A stretch of DNA of 64,000 bases from Eucalyptus grandis (Eukaryota > Streptophyta > Magnoliopsida > Myrtales > Myrtaceae). Below, one piece after another: positions 40,770 to 50,605 of this stretch (positions are counted from its first letter, which is position 1; every line of letters begins with the position of its first letter). The notes under the pieces were generated by a model, which saw nothing but the letters and a program-made list of their open reading frames with translations, searched no databases and was not told the DNA's origin. The position numbers and the translations under genes were made by a program. The DNA is taken from positions 3,720,001-3,784,000 of the forward strand of contig NC_052612.1 of the NCBI RefSeq assembly GCF_016545825.1. Direction: 5' to 3'.

Positions 40770-43522
40770 ATGGTTGCAACTACAATGGCTACAGGTAATT
40801 TATCTACTCTTTGGCATTATCGTTTGGGACATCTTGGTGAAAAAGGTGTAAAGCAGTTACACTCGAGGAAATTATTTCCGGGTATACAAAAAGTTGAGTT
40901 AGATTTTTGTGAGAGTTGCATTTATGGAAAACAGAAGGCTGTTAGTTTTCAATTGAATGGGCGACAAAATAAAGGCCGAAGCTAGAGTTGGTTCATGCGA
41001 TGTATGGGGACCTGCTCAAGAACTCTCCTATGGTGGTAAGAGATATTTTGTCACATTCATTGATGATGCAACAAGAAAGACTTGAGTCTATGCTCTTAAA
41101 GAAAAATCAGAAATATTCGGGATGTTCAGAATGTGGAAGACCATGGTAGAAAAAGAAACAAGTTATCAGATTAAAGCTTTGAAATCTGATAATGGTGGTG
41201 AATACACAAGTAAAGAATTTGCAAATTATCTGAGTCGAGAAGGCATACACGGGCTGAAGACTGTTCCTAGAACTCCTCAAGAGAATGGTGTAGCTGAAAG
41301 AATGAACAAGACTATTCTAGAACGTGCGAGATGCATGAGACTACACGTGGGTCTCCCGCTACACTTATGGGCCGCTACAGTTGATGCAGCTGTTTATCTT
41401 ATCAACAGAAGTCCATCTAATGCGTTGGATGGAGAAATACCACAAGAGCGGTGGTCAGGTAAAAAGATTAATTATTCACGTATAAAGGTGTTTGGTTGTA
41501 TTGCATATGCTTTGATTGACAGGAAGGATAGAAAAAAGCTTGATGCTAAGTCCCAGAAGTGCGTCTTTATCGGATACGGTGACGACGAGTATGGCTATAG
41601 ACTTTGGGATTATGAGAATAACAAAGTCATCCGCAGTCGCAATGTGGTATTCCATGAAGAAAAGATGTACAAGAATCGTCAGATAGAGACAGAGCATGAG
41701 AAGGTAGTACAACCAAAGTATGTTGAATTAGACATAATGCTTGTAAAGATGTTTCCAGTAGATCAAAGTTCACCTGAAAGAGAGGTTCAAGATGAGCCTA
41801 TTATCAGTGAAGAGGTAGTTCAAGAAGAACGCAGTAATTCGGAGCAAACGAATGACCCTGAAGTACTTGTCTTGAGAAGGTCTACACGTGTGAGAAAGCC
41901 AAAGGTAATTTTTGATCCATCAGCTAATACTGTTCTGAGCCATGTCTTATATACAGATTCGGGAGAACCGGAGACTTACGATGAGGCAAAGGCAGACACG
42001 TCTCACTTGCAGTGGGAGTGTGCTATGAAAGACGAGATGAGCTCGTTACTTCAGAACAAAACTTGGGAGTTGACCAAGTTGCCCACATGTAAAAAGGCTT
42101 TATTAAACAAATGGGTATACAGGGTTAAGAATGAAGCATATGGTAGTATTAGATACAAGGCGAGATTTGTAGTCAAGGGCTTTTCTCAAAAAGAAGGGAT
42201 CGACTACTCCGAGATATTTTCACCTGTAGTGAAAATGACATCAATTAGAGTTCTGCTAAGTATAGTTGCAGTGGAGGATCTTCATCTTGAGCAGTTAGGC
42301 GTAAAAACAACGTTTTTACATGGTGACTTAGATGAAGAATTATACATGGCACAACCTAAGGGTTTTGAAGTCAAAGGTAAGGAGCACATGGTATGTCGCT
42401 TGAAGAAAAGCTTGTATGGCTTGAAACAAGCTCTGCAACAATGGTACTTAAAACTTGATGGTTTCATGCAAGAAAAGGATTTGCACACTTGTGAGTCCGA
42501 TCCTTTGTGTTTATTTTCGCAAATATGATGATGGTGACATTGTGTATCTATCTTTATATGTGGATGACATGCTTGTGGCTAGTTCCAATATGAAGAGAAT
42601 CATAGACGTGAAGAAGATGTTATCATCACAATTTGCTATGAAAGACTTGGGAGAGGCCAAGAATATTTTAGGCATGAAAATCATCAGAGATAGGAAAAAT
42701 AAGAAATTATGGTTGTCGCAGAAAGACTATGTGAACAAGGTGTTAAAGAGATTTAACATGGACAAGGCAAAACCGGTTGCAACTCCTCTAGCGAATCACT
42801 TCAAACTTTCCAAGGATATGTGTCCAAGCACTCAGGCTTTGAAAGATGAGATGGCGGTAGTTCCATATGCATCAGCAGTGGGGAGTTTGATGTATGTCAT
42901 GGTGAGCACGAGACCAGACATTGCACAAGCAGTGGGAGTTGTGAGTCGATATATGCAGAACCCAGGTAAAGAGCATTGGAATGCAGTTAAATGGATATTA
43001 AGATATCTAGCAGGTACTTCCAATTACTCACTTTGTTATGGTGGTACATCTCTAGAGTTGCAGGGTTATGTAGATGCAGATCATTCGGGTGATCGAAATA
43101 GTGGTAAGAGTACCACTGGATATGTCTTTACAGTTGCAGGTACAGCAGTGAGTTGGGTATCTCAACTACAAAAAGTAGTTGCTTTATCAACAACAGAGGC
43201 AGAATATGTAGCGATTACAGAAGCCTCCAAGGAAATCATGTGGTTACAAGATTATATGGAGGAGTTACATCGAAAACAGCCAGTCAGTATACTATGGAGT
43301 GATAGTCAAAGTGCAGTGCACTTAGCAAAGAATGCAGCTTATCACTCAAGAACTAGACATATCAAGAAGCGTTATCACTTTATCAGGTCAGCATTGAAAG
43401 ATAATGAATTAAAGCTACACAAGATTGATGGCTCAAAGAATCCAGCTGACATGTTGACCAAGGTAGTAGACAAAGAGAAGCATATTTTTTGTACTACTAC
43501 CATTGGTATTACTCCATGTTGA
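40770..43522 (+). pseudogene. Copia integrase, reverse transcriptase and RNase H region, disrupted
   Basis: The pre-integrase zinc motif is visible (LWHYRLGHLGEKGVKQL...CESCIYGKQ). The integrase core follows in a second frame (LKSDNGGEYTSKEF, PQENGVAERMNKT), then the chromodomain-side GYRLWDYENN. Reverse transcriptase has WVYRVKNEA, YKARFVVKGFSQKEGIDY, and the YVDD active-site motif in SLYVDDMLVASSNM after a frameshift near 42520. RNase H follows (YVDADHSGDRNSGKSTTGY, ALSTTEAEYVA, DMLTKVV). Breaks lie near 40985, 41084 and 42520. Confidence 0.92.
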
Positions 43523-43629
43523 TTGATGAGGAGTATCGCAGAGGCACAAGTTTTTCAACTACTATTTTTTGAAGAAGATGGATGCAAAGTTGCTTGGTGC
43601 TTGGGTATATTTGTCTTCAAGTGGGAGAT

Positions 43630-44053
43630 TGTTATAGATAAAGCCAAATATTTGTTTTTAGGGGCTTTTTTGTCTTTTCTATTAGATTTCCTTTTAGGTT
43701 AAAAGTGGTACCTATATATTAGCGATGGCAAAACCCTAGCCGTCAAGACGCTGAAAAAGGAAATAGAGAGGCAAGAAAGAGAGAAGAAAAAAGTGAGTTT
43801 TTTTTCTTGATGGGGGTTCTCAATCTCTTTGTGCCCTGATCTTGAGAGAAGATCGTCGTTGTATTCCAACTTTTTCTGAAGTTTAGTGGATTCGCAGAGT
43901 GCCTCTGCGCGGAGACGTAGCCCAGGTTTGGGTGAACTTCGATAACAAATTTTCTGGCGTATTCATCTGATTCTGCTCTTTTATTACTATATTCTGTCTG
44001 GTGAATTGTTTGCGAGCGTTATTTTTCTGGAATCGACGTGAGATTTCGTAACA
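43630..44053 (+). repeat. 3' LTR of copia element
   Basis: 424 bp, nearly identical to the 5' LTR. The similarity of the two LTRs (about 97-98% by eye) indicates a fairly recent insertion. Confidence 0.93.
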
Positions 44054-45399
44054 CTACCATGCTATGAATAGATCAGACATGCAAAATGATTCCCATGTTG
44101 CTTGGGTTTTCTTTAAACCTATCATTAAAGCCTTCGTTTTCTAAATGACTTTATAGATCACCTCCCTCCATGCAATGATTCCATATACCACAGCTTGGCT
44201 CATACTTCTACATTTGAGAAATGGCAAAAGCTACTCCAAGGAAGGAGAAAAATTGACTTACAGAATCTACTTCAACAACGGCCTTTAGGAACTCCTGTTC
44301 AAGAGCAGGATTAGCACGCTTCATTACCTTCCAACCTTCAGTCAAGGATACACTTTTGAAGTCCTTCAGAACCATGCGGATACAAAAGAGGAAAAGCCTC
44401 AGTGCATCGCAGTACCTAGCTAAACTGGAGCACATCTACAACATTTTCTTTGGTCAGCCAGTGATACTCCAGATAGTGAGTACAAACCCTTTTCAATGAT
44501 GGAACTGAATAGGAGTGCGATAGAATCAGCAAATGGAGGACATACTCTTCATTGCTGCATCCAGTTTTATATAATATTAGAGCAAATAATCCAGACAACT
44601 GGATGAGGGGAAAAACTAAAATAGAGAGGATAGTCATCATACCAGAATGAGTAAAGAAAGCGAATGAACGCTTGGACAGCTTCATTAGGAACTTCAGGAA
44701 TCCTGATAAACCTCATACCATTCCTAACTGTCGATTGATGCATTATATTACAAAGCACTGGCGATGCAGCAGCTGCATGGAAGAAAATTAATTTGTAAGC
44801 CTAAATCTTGACCCACAGTAATTGTCTCTCTTCATTGATGGTCACGATGCAATTTGCTCAATGAGCCCCACTAAAATGCCTTCCCAATTAAAGAAACAGA
44901 CAGATTGATGGACAAATTATGGAAGGCAGTGTCTACAATAAATATACTAAAAATTATATGCCAATCCAGATCATCTCTGCGTCAGCATTTCTTATACGAC
45001 ATCTACAAGGAACTGAAATGAAAACATCAGGGAAGGGCAAAGGAGGTGTAATTAACTCACCAGAATACTGGAATGTGCCATGATAAATGAATTTTCTTCC
45101 ACAAAAATGTAAACATCTGCCCAATATGCATCCATGAAAAGGCTGTCCCATGTACGTTTTGTCTCTTTGGGGACTGAGCTACAATCTGGAAGTCTAGCAT
45201 GGTTGGATAATGTAAAGGTTTTAACAGGGGGCAAAGGCAGTTTGGGGATATTACAATTATTGGAGGAGGAAGGAGTGGGGGATTCCAGCACAGGTGAAAT
45301 ATCGGCTGGATCTGCTTCCTCCAGTTGCATATTGAAATGGCCACAGAATGTTTCGCCTGTGGAGGATGACCAGGGATAATCAACATCTGGTGAAGCCAT

Positions 45400-47180
45400 C
45401 AGCTTTGGAACTTTAGGAGAAAATACTAGTTGACACCTTTGCGAGAGGATCTGCAGGGTAAAAAGAGTAGCAAGATTATATATACTTCCTTACTCAGATA
45501 TGAGAAAGAGTCCAACCTCCTTACCAGGGGAAAGAGAACTGTATTGGCTAGTTAGAAGAATTCCGTTATCAAGAAATTGAACCCCTAACATAAATCTTAA
45601 AAGAGCTTCTTCATTCTTTAGGTTTTATCTTGGGGTTTACTTGTGGGAGTCTCAGATTACCCAGCTGTTGGGTTCCAAAGATTTCCCTAAATAAAACTCT
45701 AGATTGCCTAGCTGCAAGGTCTCCGCTTTTATAGGACATCTGACCCATAGTATGCTTAAGATGCAGGATCATGTTTCATCACCAACAGCAGTAAGAAGCT
45801 AGTGAATCAAATAATAGCTAATCTTAGAGTGTAATTCCGCATACTTCAGTAAGAGACTAGTGAATCAAACGCATGCAAAGTCTGGATCCGCTAGTTCAAC
45901 AGATCCAGACATAATAATGAACATAAAAAGGGACAGAACACTGTCGACATTTTGAGTGGCATCATGACCCTGATCAATGTTAGAAGACAAAACTTATTTG
46001 CTAAGACATAAAAGCCATATGGCATTCTCTAACCGTCCCCTCATAAGCCAGCAAAATTGCTGAGTGACCAACTAACGTAGGACATCGGTCATTGTGCCCC
46101 GTCAATTTTCGCTTACTACATTTGGCTCCATCGAACCACACAAGGCAAGGAGGGGATTCCAATCCTGAAGTGCTTTTTCACTCTCAACCGTCATCGAGTA
46201 AATAAGAATGACGGAGAGACACGGTTTCTAGTCACAAGCAGCCCCCAACAAAAAATGAAAACTTTCTCAACCGCAATCGTTTTCTACTTTAAATCACTTT
46301 CACGACAAGATTCCCTCTGTCCGACTGACTAGCATTCAATTTAACCGACTAAATTCCTTTTTCATGCACTTCAATCCAATTTCTAGCTCCAGCATCAGCG
46401 GCAGCTATTGTATCCAGAGAAGCAATTACTGTAGAAGACAAGGCATTGCCAACCTTAGAGCAAAGGTAGATGCAAATCTTCACAAAAAAAAAAAAAAAAT
46501 TCTGAGATTTGCTTTGTTCAACACTAGTCCACCCGAATCTAATGTTGCACATCAGAAGCTACAGAACCTGAAACGAAATAAAAAAAAGTCCATGAATAAA
46601 TAAACCATTAAAATAATGAAAAATCCAGATGATACTTTTCTACGGCACAGGACCCAATGGAACCCTCTGGAAATCCCAAGAAGCTAAACACAGCCCAGAA
46701 AATGTCATTCGACATCGACACCATTCGCATCGAGAGAACTCCCAAAAGAACGAAACGCGGTCTCAATTTCGAGCTACAGGATAAATGCATCGACGGTCCG
46801 AAGTGGCGACAAACATTTCCAGGTCATGGATATCGCCGCAGGAACAGAGGCAAAAAAACCCACCCGGATTGCCATTCAGACAGGGCATGCAGAGTAAAAA
46901 TCCAAAAAGAAAAAATGAAAATGAAAATCAGGAACGAGCTTAAAGATGAACGACAACAGGGTCCGGACTCCGGACTGCGGTGAGTGGTGTGAACGTAGTC
47001 AGATTGCTGAACAAGAATCTATATCACGTGCCATTGTTCTGATTTGATAATTTCTGTGAAGGGTTCTAGTTGCGTTGTAATCATTTTAAGAACAAGAGTA
47101 CAAGTGTGAGAGAAGTGAATGTGTCTTGATAGTGCGATCTATCAGCTGCAAGAGAAATGAGGGTCGAAAAGTCAAAAGTG
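45400..47180. other. Upstream region of the BTB/TAZ pseudogene, no gene seen
   Basis: Probably held the promoter and 5' UTR of the BT gene. An open plus-strand frame at 46657-46983 (108 codons, Lys/Arg-rich) has no family resemblance, lies opposite another open frame and is probably chance. Near 46980 and 47640 the sequence GTGAGTGGTGTGAACGTAG is repeated, 660 bp apart. Confidence 0.4.
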
Positions 47181-47189
47181 CTCAGTCTA

Positions 47190-47485
47190 TTTCAGCCGTA
47201 TGGGCAATAAATTGCCTCGATCATGAGAGATGAGCCTCGTTGCGAATGCAACTACTCATTTAGCCATCGATTAGACCAACCACAAAAGGAAAAGTATTTA
47301 GTGATTCCTTCATTTCTTAAAATTTTCTAAAGGATGCGAATAAAATGAGAACTTCCTTTGTTTTTTAATTTTCTTAAAGGGTGCGAATAAAATGAGAAAG
47401 ACTTAAAGTGAGAGGCTTAGAGTAGCGAAATCTTGAATGTTCCATTTGTTTCACATATCCAAAGTAAAGGTAAATGTCATGTTTT
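47190..47485 (-). pseudogene. DUF4220 gene fragment (N-terminal part)
   Basis: Nucleotide-level similarity to about 23320-23560, the first ~80 codons of the intact gene: AATTGCCTCGATCATGAGAG against AATTGCCTTGGTTGTGAGAG, GACCAACCACAAAAGGA, and TTCCATTTGTTTCACATATCC in the same order and strand. An internal duplication of the GGGTGCGAATAAAATGAGAA segment (about 47330 and 47380) and indels destroy the frame. Confidence 0.7.
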
Positions 47486-48124
47486 TGTTTAGTTTGAATT
47501 TTAAGACTCTTCTCAACTATCCATCAAGAGGGTTTGCATGCATACAAAGAGAGTGCTTTGCAGACTTCATAAGGAGGATGAGGAACTTGGGAGGATGAAG
47601 CATCAAGTGCGTAGCACTTGCCTCGCTCTGCCTCTCCTGCGGTGAGTGGTGTGAACGTAGTTAGATTGCTGGACAAGAATCTACATCACATTACTGGCCT
47701 TGTACTGTTGTTTTCCTTTTTCCTCCGTTAGTTTACATAATATAATTATTCTACCATCGTCATGAATACAAGATACTTGCACATCATTTTTTGTTGATCG
47801 AAGCTCGACTATTTGATTGTATGCATATGGACATTTAAAGTCGTGTAAAATTCCATCGCGACTTTTTTTTAAGATTAAAAGTAGTTTTTTAATATTTGGG
47901 TTATGACATTAATCTTCTTATACATACTAATTGGTGTGCCTTGGATCGGGAAATAATTATTATTTAGTGCTAGACATCTTCGAATCCTTTGTGAAAAAAA
48001 AAAAATATATATATATATATAAGATTTAAAAACTCATCACGATTAGGTCTGCCTTAAATAATTTTGAGCCTCATGTGTACCCTATTAATATCATGTTTCC
48101 TATTAAGACGCTAGCTAAAGCACA

Positions 48125-48205
48125 AATATTTGGAGCCAAAGCCTCCGAAAGACCTAAAGCGAGAAGTTCAATCTTTTAGATGTTCCATTTGTTTCTTGAA
48201 TTTGA
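48125..48205 (-). pseudogene. DUF4220 gene fragment, very short
   Basis: GACCTAAAGCGAGAAG and TTCCATTTGTTTCTTGAAT correspond to the 5' end of the DUF4220 gene. Flanking sequence (47930-48120) parallels 24040-24240, so this is another decayed copy of the same unit. Confidence 0.45.
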
Positions 48206-48345
48206 AACACAGCTGTATCCCAAGTTTAGAGAGTAACGGAGAGGGCAGACAACAAATTGGAGAGATGACGGTGGAGGCCTGGTTCATATGCCTGGACCTT
48301 CGCTCGGGTGTCTTTTCTCTAAAGAAAGAAGAAAAGAGAAGTTTA

Positions 48346-48933
48346 GGCCCTGTTTGTTTGTGTTCTTTTTTTGTGTTCATGAACACAATTTCTGTTTTTT
48401 TGTTCCGGGGAACAAAAAAAGAACAGAAACGCGTTTGCTTACTATTTTGTTCCAAATCTATTTTTTTGTTCCGGAACAAATTTGAAATAGAAACAAGAAA
48501 TAAGAAAAACTTGTTTCTTGTTCTGAAACACTTCCGAGAAACAATTTTTTCTCTCCTATTTTTTTTCCTTCTCTTTCTTTTCTTCTTTTCTTCTTCCTTT
48601 TCTTTGGCTAGTTGCTGGCCTCGGCCATGGCCGACGACCGGCCGGCAACCTCGCCGGAGCGTCACCGGCCCCAAGCGAGGCCGCCGGCCAAAAGGAAGAA
48701 AAAGAAAAAAGAAAAATGGAAAAAAAGAAAAAATATTAAAAAATTAAAAGAAACAAAAAAATTATACAAATTTATCAAACGTGTTTCTATTCTTTTTCAA
48801 TTCTATGAACAAAAATTTTATGCACTTACCAAACACCTTCTTCTATTAAAAAATTATTCCCCATAACAGAAATAGATTTTATATTTCTGTTTCCTAGAAT
48901 AATTTTTTAACATAAACGTTACCAAATGTGCTT
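48346..48933. mobile_element. Probable Harbinger-like MITE with a GC-rich core
   Basis: The left end GGCCCTGTTTGTTTG and right end ACCAAATGTGCTT are imperfectly inverted, each flanked by TTA. Internal motifs such as CGTTTGCTTACTATTTTGTTC and CTTACCAAACAC resemble the subterminal repeats of the clearer element at 49132-49980. A GC-rich island (48605-48690, GACCGGCCGGCAACCTCGCC) sits in the middle of AT-rich arms. The terminal repeats are weak, so the boundaries are tentative. Confidence 0.45.
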
Positions 48934-49131
48934 TTATGGAGAGAGAGAGCATGTTACCATGAGAAAGAGAAGGGAGGAGAAAGTAGTTGCGGTAATTTGA
49001 CCCCACCTTGCCACGCGTCGACCAATTTATTAAGCTTTTTACTGCAAACACGGAAAATCATGGGGAAAAGGAAAACCTTCTCCTTTACCAAGGCAGGTAG
49101 GTTTTCTATAGCAAAAACTTAGGGGGTGCAT

Positions 49132-49980
49132 GACAACCCAAAATTTCTGTTCCAGACCTATTTCTGAAAGAGAAATCCGTTTGATAAACCTATTCAGTTT
49201 TTCTATTTTTGGAATAGATTTCTATTCCAGAAATAAGGTTGGAAGAGAAATCATAAGCTAAAATTTTATATTTCGATTTCTGGAAGAAAAATCAGAAATA
49301 ATTTCTTTCACTAAACCCTAATTTCGGTGAGTCCTCCCTCATCTCCTTTACGTCTTTGCCTCCTCCTCTTCCTCCGCCTCTCCTCATTTTATTAAAAATA
49401 AAAATAAATAAATATAAATATATTCATTGTATTCATTTAAAAATAAAAATAAATTTATTAAAATAAATAAATTATTTTTATTTATCATTTTTTAGTTTAT
49501 TAAAAATAATTTATTTCTGATGAATAAAAATAAATTATTTTTATTTTCCTTGAGTGTTTTGCCAAATAAAATTATTTTTATTTTTTATTTTTATTCATTT
49601 TAAAATAAATTTATTCGTAAAATAAAATAAAATAAAATAGATAAATAAAATAAATTTATTTTTACATTTTAATTTTAAAATAAAATGATATTTTTATTTT
49701 TTTATGATTTATTTTATTTTATTTTATTTTATTCATTATTTTTTTGTTACTAAATCATTTTTTTTTTTTTTATATTAAAGGTCGTCGGTCGCCGTCCGCC
49801 GTCGTCAAAAGGAAGAAATTTTGTGTCGTTATTAAACGAATTTCTATTTTTAGAGTAGAAATTTTGTGTCGTTATCAAACGGTTATTTTTGCTTTAGAAA
49901 CTCTTCTAGAAATAGAAATAGAAAAATCTATTTTGCTGTTAAACTATTTCGGAAAGGCAGAATGGTTGTCATGCGCCCCC
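49132..49980. mobile_element. Harbinger-like MITE, 849 bp, TTA target duplication
   Basis: The left end GGGGGTGCATGACAACC mirrors the right end, whose complement reads GGGGGCGCATGACAACC. TTA flanks both sides (49129-49131, 49981-49983), the PIF/Harbinger signature. Subterminal inverted motifs include CCGTTTGATAAAC and GTTATCAAACGG. The centre (49390-49740) is nearly pure A/T (AAATAAAATTTATT-like words). No transposase is encoded. Confidence 0.85.
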
Positions 49981-50069
49981 TTAAATCCTCGCCCAATCGG
50001 GAAGTTTCGCCATTCATGTCGCGGGAGGAGAGTACACAATGAAATATATATTTATTAACTTTACCATGA

Positions 50070-50605
50070 GCAATCTTTCTCGAGTAGGAATTGAGTTTTA
50101 CACAATTGTAAGACAGTCGAATGTTAAAACGTAAACTTACATATAATTTTTTGCATAATTTTTAAATTTGAATAATCTTATAAATATTGGCAGGGAAAGT
50201 AAAGAAAAATTACATTTTACTTTCATTTAAATTCAAGTCAACTTGCACGCCTTTCAAACTAAGTTGATAAATGTTCAAATAAAGTTAGTACACTATAGTT
50301 TAGTACATTATAGTTCGCCTTTTCACGATGTGCTCATAACTTTACATCAAGGCAGTAAATCTCACATTTGTAAATATTTTGCAGGACCAACAACCTTGAA
50401 ATTTTCATTTACAGTGAGAAGTTATTCATGATCATCATACATAATGACTTTAAGGTCATAAAAGATTGGTAGATATTTCTATCACATTGGTAATTGCACA
50501 TATGCATTACTAATTGCCATTCGAGAAATTTTACTAACTACCCTAAAGTTTAATATATTTCATTAATATGATGATAATCTTTGAAACGTGTATATTAAGA
50601 TCTTA
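50070..50605. repeat. Copy of dispersed repeat R1
   Basis: From GCACGCCTTTCAAACTAAG (50245) onward it parallels 34430-34720 and 12360-12690, including ATGACTTTAAGGTCATAAAAG-like, TTAATATGATGATAAT and GTGTATATTAAGAT. It ends where the duplicated block 50606-53739 begins. Confidence 0.6.

Larger units (their letters stand above)
39058..44053 (+). mobile_element. Ty1-copia LTR retrotransposon, 4996 bp, coding frames broken
   Basis: LTRs at 39058-39483 and 43630-44053 (TGTTATAG...CGTAACA) differ by about ten substitutions plus small indels by my count. The primer-binding site TGGTATCAGAGCC follows two bases after the 5' LTR, and the polypurine tract AAGTGGGAGAT precedes the 3' LTR. Flanks ATACC and CTACC are a 5-bp target duplication with one mismatch. 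The internal domain order is gag, protease, integrase, reverse transcriptase, RNase H, the copia order. It lies antisense inside an intron of the BTB/TAZ pseudogene. Confidence 0.95.
37940..45399 (-). pseudogene. BTB/POZ-TAZ domain protein (BT family) pseudogene with copia in an intron
   Basis: BT proteins are plant CUL3 adaptor/scaffold proteins with an N-terminal BTB domain and a C-terminal TAZ zinc finger that also binds calmodulin. Minus-strand exons: 45399-45061 (FMDAYWADVYIFVEENSFIM, AHSSIL), 44772-44643 (SPVLCNIMHQ, EAVQAFIRFLYSFW), 44554-44262 ([47 protein letters not shown]) and 38253-37940 (TAZ part: [40 protein letters not shown]). Defects: one base is missing at the exon 1/2 junction relative to the frame of exon 2, and an extra T lies at 44422-44424. 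A normal donor follows CKVPLCR, but I could not find the final exon, usually ~40 residues. The intron between 44261 and 38254 contains a 5-kb copia element. Single-base errors in the assembly could mimic two of these defects, but not the missing last exon. Confidence 0.8.

Noticed and set aside
46657..46983. Plus-strand 108-codon frame
   Set aside because: Lys/Arg-rich, no homologue recognised, partly opposed by another frame. Lies in the likely 5' flank of the BTB/TAZ pseudogene.
48130..48866. Frames of up to 205 codons on both strands
   Set aside because: Cross the boundary of a DUF4220 scrap and a MITE with Phe/Lys-rich low complexity. Not a gene.
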